A DNA stretch of 64,000 nucleotides from JAWKOK01 sp963765875 (GCA_963765875.1 CAVXYK010000029.1:62001-126000); one strand, 5' to 3'. Shown: positions 34,129 to 44,366, counted from the stretch's first letter. Notes: a model not told the origin generated them from the sequence alone. Made by a program: numbers and translations.

Positions 34129-35094
34129 ATGAATCGAAAACTATTGGCTACACTGCTCGCCATTTTTGTCCTATCGCTTGCCGCATGTGGCGGCTCAAAG
34201 GAGACGCCCGAACCGGCAGAGCCTGCCGTTGCAGAAGAGCAGGTTGTTGAAGAACCAGCCGCGCAAGAGTCTGTCGACGAGGCGACTGAAGTTCCGGCCG
34301 AAGAGGTTGCTGAGGAAACGCTACCCACAGCTGAACCGGTTGAAGAGGCCGCTTCTGCAGAAGCCGTCAGTGCCGCGGAGCCAATCGACACGCCGATCAT
34401 CAGTGTAGGCATCAATGCAGAATTCGAGCCCTTTGTCTTCGTCGATGAAAACGGCAATCTGTCCGGCTTTGATATCGACATGATGAATGCGCTATCGGCT
34501 GCGGCCGGATTTGAGATAGCCTATGCCACCACGCCATTTGAAGAGATCTTCAATGGCTTGGAAAACGGCGACTTTGATGCAGCGATTAGCGCCATTACCA
34601 TCACCGAGGGGCGCAAGGAACGCGTCGACTTCACAGATCCATACTTCGAGCCGGACATGGCGCCGGTCTCCTATTTCAGCTCAGGACAAGGCGTGGCCGT
34701 GCTGACCGACAACATGACCATCATGGGCGCCGACGATCTCACCGCCGACGTGACTGTCGGCGTGAAGAAGGGAACGACCGGCGCTGAGTTTGTCGCCGAT
34801 CAGACGGAGGCGAAAGTGTCGGCCTATGACGAAGCGGTTCCTGCCCTGCAGGCGCTAGTCAATGCTGAGGTGACGGCCGTCGTGCTCGATATGCCGGTGA
34901 TCATCGACTTCATCAAGAGCAACCCGGGCGCAGCCATCAAGTTGGTCGGCGGACCGGTCACTGACGAACAGTATGGAATCGCCGTGAGTAAAGACCGACC
35001 TCTCGTCCTCGAAGGGCTCAATCTGGCCCTTGAACAGATTCAGGAAACCGGCGTCTATGATCAGGTCTTCCAGAAATGGTTTGGCACTCCCTAG
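34129..35094 (+). CDS. Amino-acid ABC transporter substrate-binding lipoprotein (family 3)
   Basis: A 321-residue lipoprotein. The lipobox LSLAAC gives a diacylated Cys at ~21, followed by a Pro/Glu/Ala-rich linker to ~85. The SBP_bac_3 fold then shows ISVGINAEFEPFVFVDENGN, LSGFDIDMMNALSAAAGF, FDAAISAITITEGRKERVDFTDPYF and the closing GVYDQVFQKWFG. It should bind polar amino acids or similar solutes at the outer membrane-facing surface. No permease or ATPase gene is adjacent, so it is an orphan or serves transporters elsewhere. A terminator follows at 35153. Confidence 0.92.
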   Translation: MNRKLLATLLAIFVLSLAACGGSKETPEPAEPAVAEEQVVEEPAAQESVDEATEVPAEEVAEETLPTAEPVEEAASAEAVSAAEPIDTPIISVGINAEFEPFVFVDENGNLSGFDIDMMNALSAAAGFEIAYATTPFEEIFNGLENGDFDAAISAITITEGRKERVDFTDPYFEPDMAPVSYFSSGQGVAVLTDNMTIMGADDLTADVTVGVKKGTTGAEFVADQTEAKVSAYDEAVPALQALVNAEVTAVVLDMPVIIDFIKSNPGAAIKLVGGPVTDEQYGIAVSKDRPLVLEGLNLALEQIQETGVYDQVFQKWFGTP

Positions 35095-35152
35095 CAGCCG
35101 GCCAGAGTGACTAAAAATGGGATGGGTTTTTCGAGAAGCCATCCTTATACGG

Positions 35153-35182
35153 AACCGCCACCCTGACAGGGTGGCGGTTTTT
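35153..35182 (+). terminator. Rho-independent terminator
   Basis: AACCGCCACCCTG-ACA-GGGTGGCGGTT stem followed by TTTTT, 58 bases after the substrate-binding-protein stop. Confidence 0.9.
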
Positions 35183-35314
35183 GCTTGCTAAGTTGTCGGC
35201 TTAGGGTTATGATCGAATTGACTAGATGTTGCACAATGACGGTAAACGCAGGGTCATTCTTGACATGGTAAGCCGCCATCATAGAAAAACGTCACAGAGA
35301 TTGCGAGCCGCGCT

Positions 35315-36724
35315 ATGAGATTCAGTCCATTGTTGATCGGTCTCCTGTTTGTGGTCAGCTTAAGCTTGGTTGCCTGTGCACCTTTGCAAACCCCGTATGC
35401 TGGGGCGCCCGGTCTCGGCGACACATTCTACCCGCTGATGGGCAACGGCGGCTACGATGTTCAGCACTATACACTCGATCTCGACGTGGATGTGCCAACC
35501 AACATCATCACTGCCACGGCTACGATTCTGGCGGAGGCGACCCATCCGCTCTCCAGCTTCAACCTGGACCTGGCCGGCTTGACCGTCGAGTCCGTTGACG
35601 TTAACGGAGACGAGGCGCTGTTCAGCCATATGGAATCCGAGCTGACCATCACGCCGGCACACTCACTGGCGGACGGCCAACTGTTTACCACCACCATCGT
35701 ATACGGCGGAGAGCCGCAGCCGATTATTGACCCCGGCGCCTCCTATTCTGAAGTCGGATGGCTAACCCAGATCGACGGCACGTTTGTGGCCAGCGAACCG
35801 TCGGGCGCTATGGGTTGGTATCCAGTCAACAACCACCCACAGGACAAGGCCACATATACGTTTCGCGTTGGCGTCGACCCGGACTACATTGTGGCGGCCA
35901 ATGGCCTGTTGACGGACGTACGTGAAGATGAGGGTCGCATAACCTATACCTGGGATACAGCCGACAACACGGCCAGCTACCTGACGACAATCCACATTGG
36001 CGACTACGAAATTGAGGTGAGTGAGAGTCCTGACGGCGTTCCGATTCGCAACTATTTCCCCAGAGGAACGCCCCGGGCAGTCCAGTCCAAGTTCGAGAAG
36101 ACCGGCGAGATGATCGATTTTCTTGCCGACCTGATCGCTCCCTACCCCTTCGAGGTCTACGGTGTTGCATTGCTCAATCAGGATGTGCGTTGGGCGCTGG
36201 AAACCCAGACGCTCTCAACATTCGGTGCATCGGGCGCCGGCGAGACCACGGTGATCCATGAGCTGGCGCACCAATGGTTCGGCAACAGCGTTAGCCCGGG
36301 CGACTGGCAGGATATCTGGTTGAATGAAGGATTCGCGACCTATCTTTCCGATCTATGGATTGAGGAGCAAGAGGGCGCTGAAGCCTTTGATAAACACATG
36401 CGTGAGATGTATGGCTATCTTGATGGGATGGGCGCCAAGCCGCCTGGGTCCATTCCCAACGAGGAGATGTTCAGCCGCACGGTCTACGTGCGTGGCGCAT
36501 GGACGTTGCACGCACTGCGTCTGGAAATCGGGGATGAGACATTCTTCGAACTGCTGCGTACATATTATCAGCGCTTTGCAAACAGCGACGTAACGACGGA
36601 CGAATTCATCGCCCTGGTCAATGAGGTCAGCGGACGAGATATCAGCCTGCTGATCAACGCGTGGCTTTTCGATGAGAAACTGCCGCCCATGCCTGAACAG
36701 GAAGTGGCGGATGGAAATCTGTAA
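35315..36724 (+). CDS. M1-family zinc metallopeptidase lipoprotein
   Basis: A 469-residue exported protein with lipobox SLVACAP (Cys ~22). The N-terminal beta saddle (YDVQHYTLDLDVDVPTNIITATA) leads to the catalytic domain with HELAHQWFGNSV (HExxH, ~305) and the downstream LNEGFATYLSDLW Glu, the full HExxH-X18-E zinc site. The usual GAMEN exopeptidase motif appears as the variant WALETQTLSTF, so substrate N-terminus recognition is somewhat altered, as in other M1 members of this size. It probably trims extracellular peptides. The next gene starts 11 bases after the stop. Confidence 0.92.
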   Translation: MRFSPLLIGLLFVVSLSLVACAPLQTPYAGAPGLGDTFYPLMGNGGYDVQHYTLDLDVDVPTNIITATATILAEATHPLSSFNLDLAGLTVESVDVNGDEALFSHMESELTITPAHSLADGQLFTTTIVYGGEPQPIIDPGASYSEVGWLTQIDGTFVASEPSGAMGWYPVNNHPQDKATYTFRVGVDPDYIVAANGLLTDVREDEGRITYTWDTADNTASYLTTIHIGDYEIEVSESPDGVPIRNYFPRGTPRAVQSKFEKTGEMIDFLADLIAPYPFEVYGVALLNQDVRWALETQTLSTFGASGAGETTVIHELAHQWFGNSVSPGDWQDIWLNEGFATYLSDLWIEEQEGAEAFDKHMREMYGYLDGMGAKPPGSIPNEEMFSRTVYVRGAWTLHALRLEIGDETFFELLRTYYQRFANSDVTTDEFIALVNEVSGRDISLLINAWLFDEKLPPMPEQEVADGNL

Positions 36725-36735
36725 GGGTGCAATGC

Positions 36736-38767
36736 ATGGGTAAAGTTCTATCGCTGTTCCTTGGGGTTCTATTGGCAGGGCTGTTGACGACAAGCGAAGC
36801 CGGCTTCGGCTATCGAGCCGCGATGGCCGATGATGGGGAAATCGGATCGTTTGAAGCGGCGGACTGTATGTTCGATCCATTGATTCCAGGCACGCGGGAT
36901 GAGACCATCCGCTGCGGCTATTTGACGGTTCCCGAGCAACGCAGGGGCGAAAGCAATGATGGCCGCACCATCCGTCTGGCCGTTGCCATTCTAGAGAGCT
37001 CCGGTGAAAATCCTCGTTCGGACCCGCTGTTCATCGCGCAAGGCGGTCCCGGCGGCTCGACCATCGATACCTACGCCAATCTACTTGCCGATCATCCGCT
37101 GAGGCAAAGTCGCGATCTCGTGCTCTTTGACCAGCGAGGCACGCTCTATTCCGAGCCCAATCTGCTCTGCACCGAGTCCTTTGACGCCACTGCCGACCTG
37201 TTGGCATCCGATGTCGAGGAACAGGATGAGTTGAGCCGCCAGATCGCATCTGCATGCCGCCAGCGATTGATAGACGAGGACATTAACCTGGCAGCCTACA
37301 ATAGTCTGGAAAATGCCGCCGACATCGAGGATCTGCGTATCGCCTTGGGCTACGATACGATCAACTTCTACGGCGTCTCGTACGGCACACTGCTCGGCCT
37401 CCATTTCATGCGCGACTTTCCCGACAACATTCGCAGCGTCATTTTGGACGGCGTCGTTGCGCCTCAGACTAGCTTCATCGCCCGGGTAGCGCAGAGCCAG
37501 GAGCGTGTCTTCAGCGAGTTCTTCGCCGCCTGCCGAAACGATATCGATTGCGCCGAACTCTATCCCGACCTGGAGGAGCGATTCTTCACGCTGGTTGAGC
37601 AGCTAAACGACATTCCGGCGACGATCACGTTGACCGATCCGGAAACGGGTGAGCGGACTCGGACCACTCTGTGGGGCGATGATGTCATCGACTTTCTATT
37701 CCAGATGTTCTATGTCAGCGGCAGCATCGGAGCCTTGCCCGCGGCGATTGCGGATGTCGAGCGAGGTGACTATCGCTATCTGGAGACCATGTTCTCAGTC
37801 TTCCTCTTCGATCGCAGCATGAGCGAAGGGATGTACAACTCGGTTATCTGCGCGGAGGAAGCCGGTTTCACTCCTGCCGACGCGCTGGTTGACGGCGTTC
37901 GACCCGCATTCGCTGAGAGCATTGCCGACGAACTGGAGGATACTGCTCGACGGCTGCGTGCAGTGGGATGTTCCCGCCCTCCCCGCCGAGGCCAATGAGC
38001 CGGTCGAGAGCGACATTCCTACCTTATTGCTCTCCGGCCTCTTCGACCCCATCACACCGCCCCAATTTGCAGAGATGGCACAGGAAACGTTGCCCAACAG
38101 CTACAACTTCGTACTGCCGACCGGAGGGCATGGCGTTGCTTTCGCCGTCGATGAGTGCATCGATGGAATCGTAGATGATTTCCTGGATGAGCCGCTGGCT
38201 GAGCCGCAATCCGGCTGCCTGAACCGGGTGGAGCCAATCGTATTTGCAGCGGACAACACCAAAACGGTACCCATCCTTGGTTTTCTCAACAGCCTTAGCA
38301 GCAAAGCCTGGAGACACGTCGGCATCGCCGCGCTTCTGTTGGCCGGGGTGCTCTCTGCGTTTGTGCTCTGGCCATTGGGCTGGTTCCTGCGTGCAGTGCG
38401 CGGCATTCAAGTGAAACGAAGCGAAAGCGAAATCCAATGGCGCTGGGGCGGCCGATTTCTGATCGTGCTCTTCGGGGGCATGGCATTGATGTTTGTCTTC
38501 GGATTCATCCTGATCACGGTCGGCGTTGTTCTCTTCGACACAAATTTGATGATGTTGTCGGCCATGCCGCGCACGGTGCTACCGCTTTTCTTGCTGCCAT
38601 TCGGGCTGGCACTCACGACAGTCGGGCTGCTCATTGTCTCAGTCCAACAATGGCGCAAGTCGTATGGCTCGCTCTGGGACAGGCTCTACTACTCGTTCCT
38701 ACTCGTGTGTGCCGTAGGCTACGTCTACGTTCTCTTCTTGGATGGCATGTTTGGTGTCATCGTATAG
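36736..38767 (+). CDS. Secreted alpha/beta hydrolase (TAP-like) with C-terminal membrane domain, frameshifted
   Basis: The ATG at 36736 follows AAGGG; a GTG at 36727 is alternative. Signal peptide, then an alpha/beta hydrolase: LFIAQGGPGGSTIDTY (oxyanion loop), NFYGVSYGTLLGLHFMRDF (nucleophile Ser), and after a frame break at about 37935-37945 the TAP-like end PTLLLSGLFDPITPP (Asp) and VLPTGGHGVAF (His). The second frame continues into about four membrane helices (GIAALLLAGVLSAFVLWPLG onward). TAP-like enzymes are proline-type aminopeptidases or related hydrolases. The triad is complete once the frame is joined, so a consensus error is likely. Forms an operon with the M1 gene. Confidence 0.85.
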
Positions 38768-38781
38768 GCACACAGGTAAAT

Positions 38782-39969
38782 ATGCCACAGGCTTTCATCC
38801 CCGGCTTACAACTATGCGAAGATTTTTACCATGATGCGGTACGCCCGATATTGGATGCCGGCTTCCCAGGGCTAGCCCATGCCGCGGCGCTGATCGGCCC
38901 TGGCTCCGAAGTGCTTGGATACGACGATCCCACCTCGACCGACCACGACTGGGGCCCGCGGGTCATGCTCTTCATCGACGAGCGTGACGTTCGCCGTACA
39001 TCCGTGAGTAGCGATGACCGCGGTTCGATTGCTGACGCCGTGCATCTGACCCTGGCTGAGAAGCTGCCCCCGGTCTTTCGTGGCCATTCAACCAACTTCA
39101 CCGGACCCGATCCCCCGGGCAACGGAACGCGGCAGATGACCCCGCTTGAATCCGGTTCGCTGATTAACCACCGAGTCACCATACAGACTGTCAGCGCGTT
39201 CACCACAGCGCACCTGGGGATCGATCTGGGCATCGATCTAGGTAGTGAGTTGGAATCGCCCATGGAACCCGCTGATTGGTTGACAATACCGGAACAGCGG
39301 TTGCTATCGGTCACATCGGGCGCCGTCTTCCATGATGAAATCGGACTGACACGGTTGCGCACCCTGCTTGCGTACTATCCCCATGACATCTGGCTCTACC
39401 TGCTCGGCTGCGGCTGGACGCGTATCGGCCAAGAGGAGCATCTCATGGGTCGAGCCGGGTTATCCGGTGATGAAATCGGTTCGACCCTAATCGGTGCGCG
39501 GCTGGTGCGTGATGTCATGCGGCTCTGTTTTCTCATGCAGCGGACCTATGCGCCCTATCCCAAGTGGTTCGGGCGCGCCTTCCAAGAACTGCCCTGTGCG
39601 CCGGATTTCCTGCCCCACCTTGAAGGCGCGCTGGGGGCCACAGACTGGGAATCGCGCCAGCAGCATCTGATCCCTGCCTACGAGGCATTGGCTCGTCTGC
39701 ACAACTCGCTCGGGTTGACTGCCTCGATGCCTGAAGCTGTCAAGCGCTTTTTTGGACGACCGTTTCAAGTCATGGCCATCCACGGCTTTGCCGATGCACT
39801 GCTTGGCCAAATATCCGATCCCCAGGTCAGGCGAATTGCAGAGCGTTCACCCATCGGTGGGATCGACCAGTTCAGCGACAGCACGGATTTACTCTCCGAT
39901 CTTCGCGGAGACCGTTGCTGCGTCAGCTCTATCTGTGAACATCGCTCTTGCGTCTACGTAAATCTGTAG
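38782..39969 (+). CDS. DUF4037-type nucleotidyltransferase-fold protein
   Basis: A 395-residue protein from the ATG at 38782 (MPQAFIPGLQLCEDFYHD); upstream frame extension overlaps the previous gene and is rejected. The N-terminal half has AALIGPGSEVLGYDDPTSTDHDWGPRVMLFID, a nucleotidyltransferase-like GS...D-D pattern, and the helical half includes LAYYPHDIWLYLLGCGWTRIGQEEHLMGR and LIGARLVRDVMRLCFLMQRTYAPYPKW, which match DUF4037. The family is uncharacterised; aminoglycoside-adenylyltransferase-like chemistry is suspected. The last ~30 residues diverge and are Cys-rich, possibly from another late indel. Confidence 0.75.
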   Translation: MPQAFIPGLQLCEDFYHDAVRPILDAGFPGLAHAAALIGPGSEVLGYDDPTSTDHDWGPRVMLFIDERDVRRTSVSSDDRGSIADAVHLTLAEKLPPVFRGHSTNFTGPDPPGNGTRQMTPLESGSLINHRVTIQTVSAFTTAHLGIDLGIDLGSELESPMEPADWLTIPEQRLLSVTSGAVFHDEIGLTRLRTLLAYYPHDIWLYLLGCGWTRIGQEEHLMGRAGLSGDEIGSTLIGARLVRDVMRLCFLMQRTYAPYPKWFGRAFQELPCAPDFLPHLEGALGATDWESRQQHLIPAYEALARLHNSLGLTASMPEAVKRFFGRPFQVMAIHGFADALLGQISDPQVRRIAERSPIGGIDQFSDSTDLLSDLRGDRCCVSSICEHRSCVYVNL

Positions 39970-40018
39970 CAAATAGAGCTACTTCCGTGACTGCACAAAT
40001 CTCTGGAGACCGATCCTT

Positions 40019-41709
40019 ATGACGACCGGCAGGCCGACTGATTTCCCCCTATCTGAGCCGAACTACACCAACAAGCGTGCCCGCGATTTCAGTCCATCTG
40101 CCCAGACGTTGGCCACATTCTCGACGCAGCGACTCGCTACGCTCGACACGTTGCTGGTGGGAAAAGAGATTCCCGAAATCCAGAGACTGATGGACGCCGG
40201 TGAACTCAATGCTGAGGAACTGGTCATCTACTATCTGGACCGCATCCGCCGGTATGATATCGACAAGCTCAACGCAGTGATGGAACTGAACCCGGATGCG
40301 CTGCAGATTGCCCGCGACTTGGATGCCGAACGGGCAAGCCGTGGCCCTCGTACTGCCATGCATGGGATTCCCGTACTGCTCAAGGACAACATCGCCACCG
40401 GTGACCGTCTGCACACCGCGGCCGGGGCCTATGCGCTCAAAGATTGGCAGCCAGAGCGTGATGCATTTCTTGTCCAGCAATTGCGGGCTGCCGGCGCAGT
40501 CGTACTGGGCAAGGCCAACCTGTCCGAATGGGCCAACTGGATGGAGCCAAACATGCCCAATGGGTTCAGCACCCTGGGCGGACAGACCCGGCACCCCTAT
40601 GGTCCGTTTGATCCGTTCGGTTCAAGCAGTGGTTCGGCAGTTTCAGTCGCAGCGGATCTGGTGACGGTCAGCGTGGGTTCAGAGACACGCGGATCGATCA
40701 TAGCGCCTGGCGGAATCAACTCGATTGTCGGACTCAAGACAAGTTTGGGTCTGGTGAGCCGGGACCTGATCATTCCGCTCGTAGATCGGCTGGATGTCCC
40801 TGGCCCCATGGGACGAACCGTGACCGATGTCGCCGTGATGTTGACCGCCATGACCGGCACAGACATGAACGATCCGGAGACGGAGCGTGCAGACGCAATG
40901 ACCGGCGTAGACTTTGCGCAGTTTCTCGGCTCACCGGTAGACAGGTTCCGTATCGGCGTGCTGGTCTATGACGAAGCTGCCCGCCAGACCGAAAATGACG
41001 CGTTGACCGCGTCGACGAATGGAGACGGGGCCGATATCGTTGAGGCACGTGCCAAGCTCAACGAGGAACTGATGCGAAAAACACGCTTGTCCGCGAGCTG
41101 GCGGCTCCTTTCCATGCGCTGGGCATGGAAGTCGTAGAGATCAGCATTGCATCCCTGCCATCTGAACCAGACTTGATGGGCGTCTTGTCCCACGGTTTCA
41201 AAGTCGTGCTCAATCGATTCCTGAGGGAGACAAACGACATCTTCGCGGAGGGTCAGCTCGTCTCATCCCTGGCGGACATCATCGCCATCAATCGCAAGGA
41301 CCCAACCAACCGCGCGCCCTATGGACAGGGCCGGCTGCTGGAATCCGAGAACAACCCGATCACGGACGACGACTATGCGTCGATGGTGATGCATGGGCGA
41401 AAGGTTGCGGACCAACTCCATGATCTATTTGTGTCAGAAGATGTGGATGTGATTCTCTGCAATGCGGCTCCTGCGGTCTATGCCACAGCAGGCTTCCCGG
41501 CACTGACTGTACCTGCCGGATATGAATCTGACGGCGAGCCGGTAAGCGTGACGTTGATGGCTGATTATCTGGGAGAACCGGCATTGATCGCTGTCGGACA
41601 CGCCTATGAACGTGCAACTCAGGCACGGCGCAGACCGGGTCTTGATGCTGTGATTGCCTCATTTGTGGACCTGGAACCGGTTGATCTGACATCGAATGAC
41701 GGGAAATAG
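40019..41709 (+). CDS. Amidase signature-family enzyme, frameshifted
   Basis: The first frame carries the amidase core: HGIPVLLKDNIATGD (catalytic Lys), FGSSSGSAVSVAADLVTVSVGSETRGSI (cis-Ser and nucleophile Ser) and GGINSIVGLKTSLGLVSR. It breaks at an A5 run (41077-41081); the second frame continues LVRELAAPFHALGMEVVE and ends with FPALTVPAGYESDGEPV and GHAYERATQARR, the normal C-terminus. Adding one A restores the frame. These enzymes hydrolyse amides (AtzF, peptide amidase, GatA relatives); the extended N-terminus and TGDRLHTAAGAYAL resemble secreted-type peptide amidases. GGAG precedes the ATG. Confidence 0.88.
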
Positions 41710-41968
41710 ACAATTACCGAGTGCTTTGAGCCGGAAGGCAGACTGCCGCCTATAAGTCGTACCGTAAGCGCAGACTATTCTAGGCGTTCTTGGTGTATAC
41801 TGGTAGCCTACATGCAGAAAACAGTTTGCGAGCACAATCGTTCTTGGTCATAATTAGCCGCGACCCACTGCGGGTCGTCCAACAAGCGACGACACGGAAT
41901 CAATATGTGTCGTACGAAACCGGAAATCGGTTGTTTTACTCATTGCCAATCATTTCGCGAGGTAACAC
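41710..41968. other. Intergenic region before the small membrane protein
   Basis: 259 bases. TATACT at 41796-41801 may be a -10. A short GACCCAC-TGCGGGTC hairpin lies near 41870. Nothing else was recognised. Confidence 0.4.
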
Positions 41969-42559
41969 ATGGCATTTGAACTCGACACCTTCATATTGAA
42001 TGCGCTGATTATGTCATTCGGCGTGGTGGCGATCTTGAATGGTCAGCGACTCTACTGGGTCTTTGTCGGGATCGGCGGCGCCGTATTGGGCCTGATTCTG
42101 GCAGACTGGCTGATTCCAAATCAGCCCGAGTGGGTGCAAATTCTAGCGGTACTCATTTTTGGCGTGCTTAGCGTACTCCTTGCTCGTATGAACAAACCGA
42201 TTGCCGTACGGGCCGCTGCCTTCGTCTTGGGCGGCTTCATACTCAACTTTCTACTGACCGATGCCGGCCTGACAACCTCCAGTATTACCAGCGAAGTGAT
42301 TATCGTAGTGATCGGCGGCATTATTGGCGTTGGGCTGGAGATTTACTATGGGGCCAGCGCGATGATCGTGATCTCATCCTTTTGTGGGGCAGCACTGGTG
42401 ACTGTACCGCTTGAAGCAAGCGTCGCCTTTCAGGCTGCGCTCTTCTCGGGTCTAGCCGCCGTCGGCATGCTGCTCCAGTCGCGAGAATGGATCGGCACGG
42501 GCGATGACCCTGATACGGTGGGCACGGCGGGAATCGAGGAAGCGATTGCCGACTCATAA
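41969..42559 (+). CDS. Polytopic membrane protein, DUF4203/TMEM198-like
   Basis: A 196-residue protein with about six or seven closely spaced hydrophobic helices (ALIMSFGVVAILNGQRLYWVFVGIGGAVLG, ILAVLIFGVLSVLLARM, AAAFVLGGFILNFLL, VIIVVIGGIIGVGLEIYYG) and a short hydrophilic tail. The Gly-rich paired-helix pattern resembles DUF4203 proteins, whose function is unknown. GCGAGGTAACAC precedes the ATG. It stands between an amidase and a secreted beta protein with no clear functional link. Confidence 0.65.
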   Translation: MAFELDTFILNALIMSFGVVAILNGQRLYWVFVGIGGAVLGLILADWLIPNQPEWVQILAVLIFGVLSVLLARMNKPIAVRAAAFVLGGFILNFLLTDAGLTTSSITSEVIIVVIGGIIGVGLEIYYGASAMIVISSFCGAALVTVPLEASVAFQAALFSGLAAVGMLLQSREWIGTGDDPDTVGTAGIEEAIADS

Positions 42560-42723
42560 GTAGGCACAGAAGCCGCATCCTCTGCTCATTACATCATTTA
42601 CCGTCACATCATTCGTCGTTGCGCACGCTCGGTTCCATCTTCCGTACCACCCCACAACTGAACTCGACACCAGAATTCACCTATCTTCAACGAGCCAATC
42701 ATTCCACAAGGAGAGTCTCACCT

Positions 42724-43530
42724 ATGCACAGTTCGATCAAGTATCTACTCACGCTGATATTGGGCGGGGTCATTGTCGGCTCCATCCTGGTTGCAACCGG
42801 AGCCAATGCCCAGAACGACGCTCCAGACGAATTTGAAACAGACGCCCCCATGGTTGTCGATGGTACCCTATCCATCGACAGCATTTTCCAATATCAGGGT
42901 CAATTGCTGGACAGAAGCGGCACCCCAATCAATGGCGTCCTTCCCATAACCTTCCGCCTCTACGATGCTGCGACCGACGGTGCGGCATTGTGGGGCCAGG
43001 TAAAACAAGTGACCGTCTCAGACGGATGGTTTACGGCTCCATTGGGTGACGACGGCGCTACGATCTCTGATACGATTCTCGATGGCCGCAACCTCTGGCT
43101 CGGTGTACAGGTGGGCGGTGATGCAGAGACCACTCCTCGCCAGCCGATCCGACCGGCCATGTTTGCAGTTAATTCTAAAATGCTCAACGGCAAGACTGCT
43201 GACAACTATCTTGAAGCACGGCGTGGCCCCATCGCCTATGGCCACGTCAAGGCTGACGGCGGGCGGGAAAGCGGCTGGCATTTCACGAGCGCAACATATA
43301 CAAATAATAGATACGAGATCCCATTGGAGGTAGACGGTGTACCGCTCAACTATGACACCAATACCTTCACAACCGTGGTGACCGCTCTGGAAGGAAGTAA
43401 TTGCCGGGTGGCAACGGTTGCCACCACCAATGCCAGCAATGGCAAACTCGTCGTCTACCTTCACCCGTTAAGCAACGGCATCCAGTTTCAGGCAGTGCGC
43501 CTTCAACTTCATACGATTCAGAACAAATAG
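42724..43530 (+). CDS. Secreted beta-rich surface protein of unknown function
   Basis: A 268-residue protein from the ATG after AAGGAGAG (MHSSIKYLLTLILGGVIVG); upstream frame is discarded. Signal peptide cleaved near AQND. The central domain (FQYQGQLLDRSGTPINGVLP, ITFRLYDAATDGAALWGQVK, GRNLWLGVQVGGDAETTPRQ, MFAVNSKMLNGKTAD) is a module common in large Chloroflexota and Planctomycetota secreted proteins, seen before tail-fibre-like or trimeric regions. The C-terminal ~90 residues are unfamiliar. Probably cell-surface; function unknown. A second small secreted protein gene follows. Confidence 0.75.
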   Translation: MHSSIKYLLTLILGGVIVGSILVATGANAQNDAPDEFETDAPMVVDGTLSIDSIFQYQGQLLDRSGTPINGVLPITFRLYDAATDGAALWGQVKQVTVSDGWFTAPLGDDGATISDTILDGRNLWLGVQVGGDAETTPRQPIRPAMFAVNSKMLNGKTADNYLEARRGPIAYGHVKADGGRESGWHFTSATYTNNRYEIPLEVDGVPLNYDTNTFTTVVTALEGSNCRVATVATTNASNGKLVVYLHPLSNGIQFQAVRLQLHTIQNK

Positions 43531-43568
43531 CGCTTCAGCTCAAAATCTTGAGAGAAGAGGAAGGCGAA

Positions 43569-43946
43569 ATGATGAAACAACCAAGACGAAAACGACTGCT
43601 ATATACGCTGGCGACATGACTGTTCGTCGCAGTGATCCTGTTGTCGGCGACGGGTGCAGCCCTGGCACAGGTTTCACAGAACTACAACCTGGCCTGTTGG
43701 GGCACAATTGCTGATGGCGGCGGTTTGCGCACATCCGGACAATATATCCTGCTGGATTCGCTGGGACAGCAATTTGCCGGCCAATCCAACAGCTCTTCGT
43801 ATATCGTGCGTTCGGGGTACATTCAGGAGAGCCTGGTCGGCGGTTCCAATCCAATTGTGCCACCGCCGAACGGAGAGCATGCTCTACTTGCCGATAATTG
43901 CACGTGCAGCCAACCTAGTCGGGGTTTGCTCCTGGTAGGAGGGTAG
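43569..43946 (+). pseudogene. Small secreted protein with in-frame TGA in its signal peptide
   Basis: ATGATG after GAGGAAGGCGAA opens MMKQPRRKRLLYTLAT, then TGA at 43617-43619, and the same frame continues LFVAVILLSATGAALAQVSQNYNLACWG. Joined, this is a perfect signal peptide (basic start, hydrophobic core, ALAQ cleavage). The mature part (GGGLRTSGQYILLDSLGQQFAGQSNSSSYIVRSGYIQE) resembles short secreted proteins of unknown function. TGG-to-TGA is one base, so a point mutation or base-call error is the simplest reading. It follows the surface protein gene by 39 bases. Confidence 0.7.
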
Positions 43947-43971
43947 TCAACCACAAACAGCAAGAGAAAAG

Positions 43972-44006
43972 CCCGGTCGATTTCGAAATCGACCTGGGGG
44001 TTTTTT
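43972..44006 (+). terminator. Rho-independent terminator
   Basis: GGTCGATTT-CG-AAATCGACC stem with outer CCC/GGG pairs, followed by TTTTTT. Confidence 0.88.
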
Positions 44007-44110
44007 GTATCCAGAACAGTCTTGGGGTACAAGATTCAACGAATTTCACCATCATGCCTATGGCCTTGTCAGCCGGGGCAATCGCGGTAATTACAGAGAG
44101 ATACCGCTCT

Positions 44111-44218
44111 GCGGCAGGGTTAAAACCCGCCGCTAACAACGAGAAGCCGCCTCAGCGGCTTAGCTCTCAGCGCCTGAGGGCGCTTTTTGCTGTTAGGAGC
44201 CGGATTTCATCTGTTGCA
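44111..44218. repeat. Structured dispersed repeat, copy 1
   Basis: A 108-bp element of consecutive hairpins: GCGGCAGGGT-TAAA-ACCCGCCGC, then a stem CTAACAACGA/TTGCTGTTAG enclosing AAGCCGC-CTCA-GCGGCTT and AGCGCC-TGAG-GGCGCT. Copy 2 lies at 63282-63390 with about 80% identity. The two differ by a paired change (T:A versus A:T) in the first stem. Confidence 0.85.
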
Positions 44219-44366
44219 GATAATCTAGTGCTATTGCCTGCGCCTGGACCATCATTCCTATCTGGGGATCGACGCAGGTTATAATGGGCTTAGGAGGATT
44301 TCTGAGCGATGTAAGGGACGGAGATGGACCATTGAAATTCAACAATTGGTTGATTGAGTCCAAATT

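Larger units (their letters stand above)
43947..44366. other. Intergenic region with terminator and structured repeat
   Basis: 420 bases. It holds the terminator at 43972, repeat copy 1 at 44111 and a TTATAATGG -10-like box near 44277-44283. No gene is supported; the ORF crossing the repeat is a by-product. Confidence 0.6.

Noticed and set aside
44054..44284. 76-codon ORF crossing repeat copy 1
   Set aside because: Its codons derive from the structured repeat itself, and copy 2 does not preserve the frame.
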